Assembly: GCA_036796975.1 (NCBI GenBank)
Contig: DAIRBY010000061.1
Coordinates: 1-13,862, forward strand
Length of the DNA: 13,862 bases
Direction: 5' to 3'
Source: UBA8190 sp003453695
GTDB lineage: Bacteria > Actinomycetota > Acidimicrobiia > Acidimicrobiales > UBA8190
Shown: piece by piece, positions 13,394 to 13,862 of the stretch
Position numbering within the stretch: position 1 is the stretch's first letter
Layout of the letters: each line of letters opens with the position of its first letter
Position numbers and translations under genes: made by a program
Notes under the pieces: generated by a model
What the model was told of the DNA's origin: nothing
The model's input: the letters and a program-made list of their open reading frames with translations, nothing else
The model's database searches: none

Positions 13394-13399
13394 TGTATA
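13394..13399 (-). promoter_or_regulatory. TATACA -10 candidate for the small minus-strand gene
   Basis: On the minus strand, CCTATACACAT gives TATACA (13399-13394), a good -10 in a locally A/T-rich stretch. Transcription would start near 13387, giving a leader of about 60 bases before ATG 13324. A matching -35 hexamer is not clear. The rest of the 236-base divergent gap (13325-13560) holds no gene. Confidence 0.4.
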
Positions 13400-13560
13400 G
13401 GGCAAAGGTCCCATATGTGCTGCCACTGGCCATGGACACTTGCCCAGGTCACACGCCAGAAGCTTGTTTTGGACAACCGCGTTTGAGGCTCCTGTGATTG
13501 CGGAAATAGGGGTTGCTTCATTACCGTGCGTGGTGAGGCAGGCCCGAAGGGCGGTGGGCA

Positions 13561-13764
13561 GTGGGACTCAAAGAACCCCCCGAGTTGCACTGGGTCCGGG
13601 CGCAGATCCGGGCGATCCAACATCACCGCCTGTACGGCGCTCGGTTCACCGAACAGGACCGGATTCGGTACGAGGTCTTGTGTAGGCGGGAGGCCGAGCT
13701 CCTCCAGAGGGTCCGTCGGGGGCCGGGCACCGGCCGGCCCCCGACGCCTTCTGTCCATTACTGA
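13561..13764 (+). CDS. Small protein of unknown family, paralogue of the 13166-13324 product
   Basis: The 67-residue product starts MGLKEPPELHWVRAQIRAI. It aligns without gaps to the minus-strand small protein with an offset of two residues, sharing L9, WVR 11-13, QI 15-16, A18, R23, G26, T30, DR 33-34, Y37, LC 40-41, REA 43-45 and L47. An in-frame TGA at 13534 and no other nearby start make GTG 13561 the only reasonable start. A weak GAAGGG lies about ten bases upstream. After residue 50 the protein has a Gly/Pro/Arg tail that the paralogue lacks, encoded by a 13-bp perfect hairpin. The core is helical, basic and soluble in appearance. Function is unknown; a small DNA- or protein-binding role would be a guess. 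Confidence 0.66.
   Translation: MGLKEPPELHWVRAQIRAIQHHRLYGARFTEQDRIRYEVLCRREAELLQRVRRGPGTGRPPTPSVHY
13714..13746 (+). terminator. Perfect 13-bp hairpin within the 3' end of the small gene
   Basis: CGTCGGGGGCCGG (13714-13726) is perfectly complementary to CCGGCCCCCGACG (13734-13746) across a seven-base loop. It is the strongest hairpin noticed in the window. It lies inside the last 17 codons of the small gene, and the stop TGA is at 13762-13764. It is followed by CCTTCTGTCC and not a T-run. It may act as a terminator or 3'-end stabiliser overlapping coding sequence. Confidence 0.55.
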
Positions 13765-13823
13765 TCACGTCGCTCCCACCCGGTGGCGACTGCCCACTCG
13801 TGCATTCCCGGCCCCTCTCATGG

Positions 13824-13851
13824 TGTTACACCCCTCGGTCACCATGGGGCC
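13824..13851 (+). promoter_or_regulatory. Putative leaderless promoter with TGTTACACCCC element at the right edge
   Basis: TGTTACACCCC (13824-13834) is identical to the element before rmuC, and, as there, exactly 17 bases separate it from a start codon (ATG 13852). At the position of the rmuC -10 the sequence is CACCAT, a partial match to TANNNT. The remaining bases from 13765 hold no gene or clear terminator. Confidence 0.45.
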
Positions 13852-13862
13852 ATGGCTTGCGT
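13852..13862 (+). CDS. Possible start of a gene running off the window
   Basis: ATGGCTTGCGT would begin Met-Ala-Cys. The only support is the upstream promoter-like arrangement shared with rmuC. ATG 13844 in another frame is an alternative. No product can be named. Confidence 0.3.

Overview
This window is GC-rich throughout. Its genes have strong G/C bias at third codon positions, several GTG starts, and apparently leaderless promoters: a TANNNT hexamer lies 6-8 nt before the start codon of rmuC, the E1 gene and phoU. The gene set includes a fused E1, NDH-2, an RHH-less PutA, and a GGDEF protein with a Thr/Val/Pro-rich tail. Together these suggest a high-GC actinobacterium, possibly of the Acidimicrobiia. 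That placement is inference; there is no rRNA or marker gene here to prove it.

Layout. Positions 1-39 may hold the last codons of a + strand gene. An SRPBCC/START-like protein (211-675, -) is divergent from rmuC (881-2260, +). Next, all on +, come a fused alpha/beta 2-oxoacid dehydrogenase E1 (2393-4624), a type II NADH dehydrogenase (4732-6084) and a membrane GGDEF protein (6331-7773). Convergent with the GGDEF gene are an EamA/DMT transporter (7911-8828, -) and, 45 nt upstream of it on the same strand, a bifunctional proline dehydrogenase/P5C dehydrogenase (8874-12038, -). phoU (12268-12930, +) is divergent from putA. The right end carries two divergent small genes (13166-13324, - and 13561-13764, +) whose products are clear homologues of each other, and then a probable promoter and the first codons of another + strand gene at 13852.

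Themes. The metabolic genes are housekeeping oxidation functions: E1 decarboxylates a 2-oxoacid, PutA oxidises proline to glutamate and feeds electrons to quinone, and NDH-2 oxidises NADH to quinone. They are not an evident single pathway operon. No E2/E3, pst genes or EAL/HD-GYP partner is in the window. No rRNA, tRNA, CRISPR array, transposase or integrase was recognised, and no gene-free stretch exceeds about 250 nt.

The most unusual signals are: (1) the divergent pair of unrecognised small paralogous proteins; (2) an identical 11-mer, TGTTACACCCC, exactly 17 nt before two start codons 13 kb apart; (3) short GC-rich tandem repeats in three intergenic regions (22, 17 and 24-25 bp units), one supplying the transporter's stop codon, plus an in-frame 9-bp repeat inside putA and a 30-bp duplication inside the E1 linker; and (4) a diguanylate-cyclase-like protein with a membrane anchor and a low-complexity, presumably external, C-terminal tail. 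I see no convincing new multi-gene system such as a defence island; the small paralogue pair is the best candidate for something undescribed.
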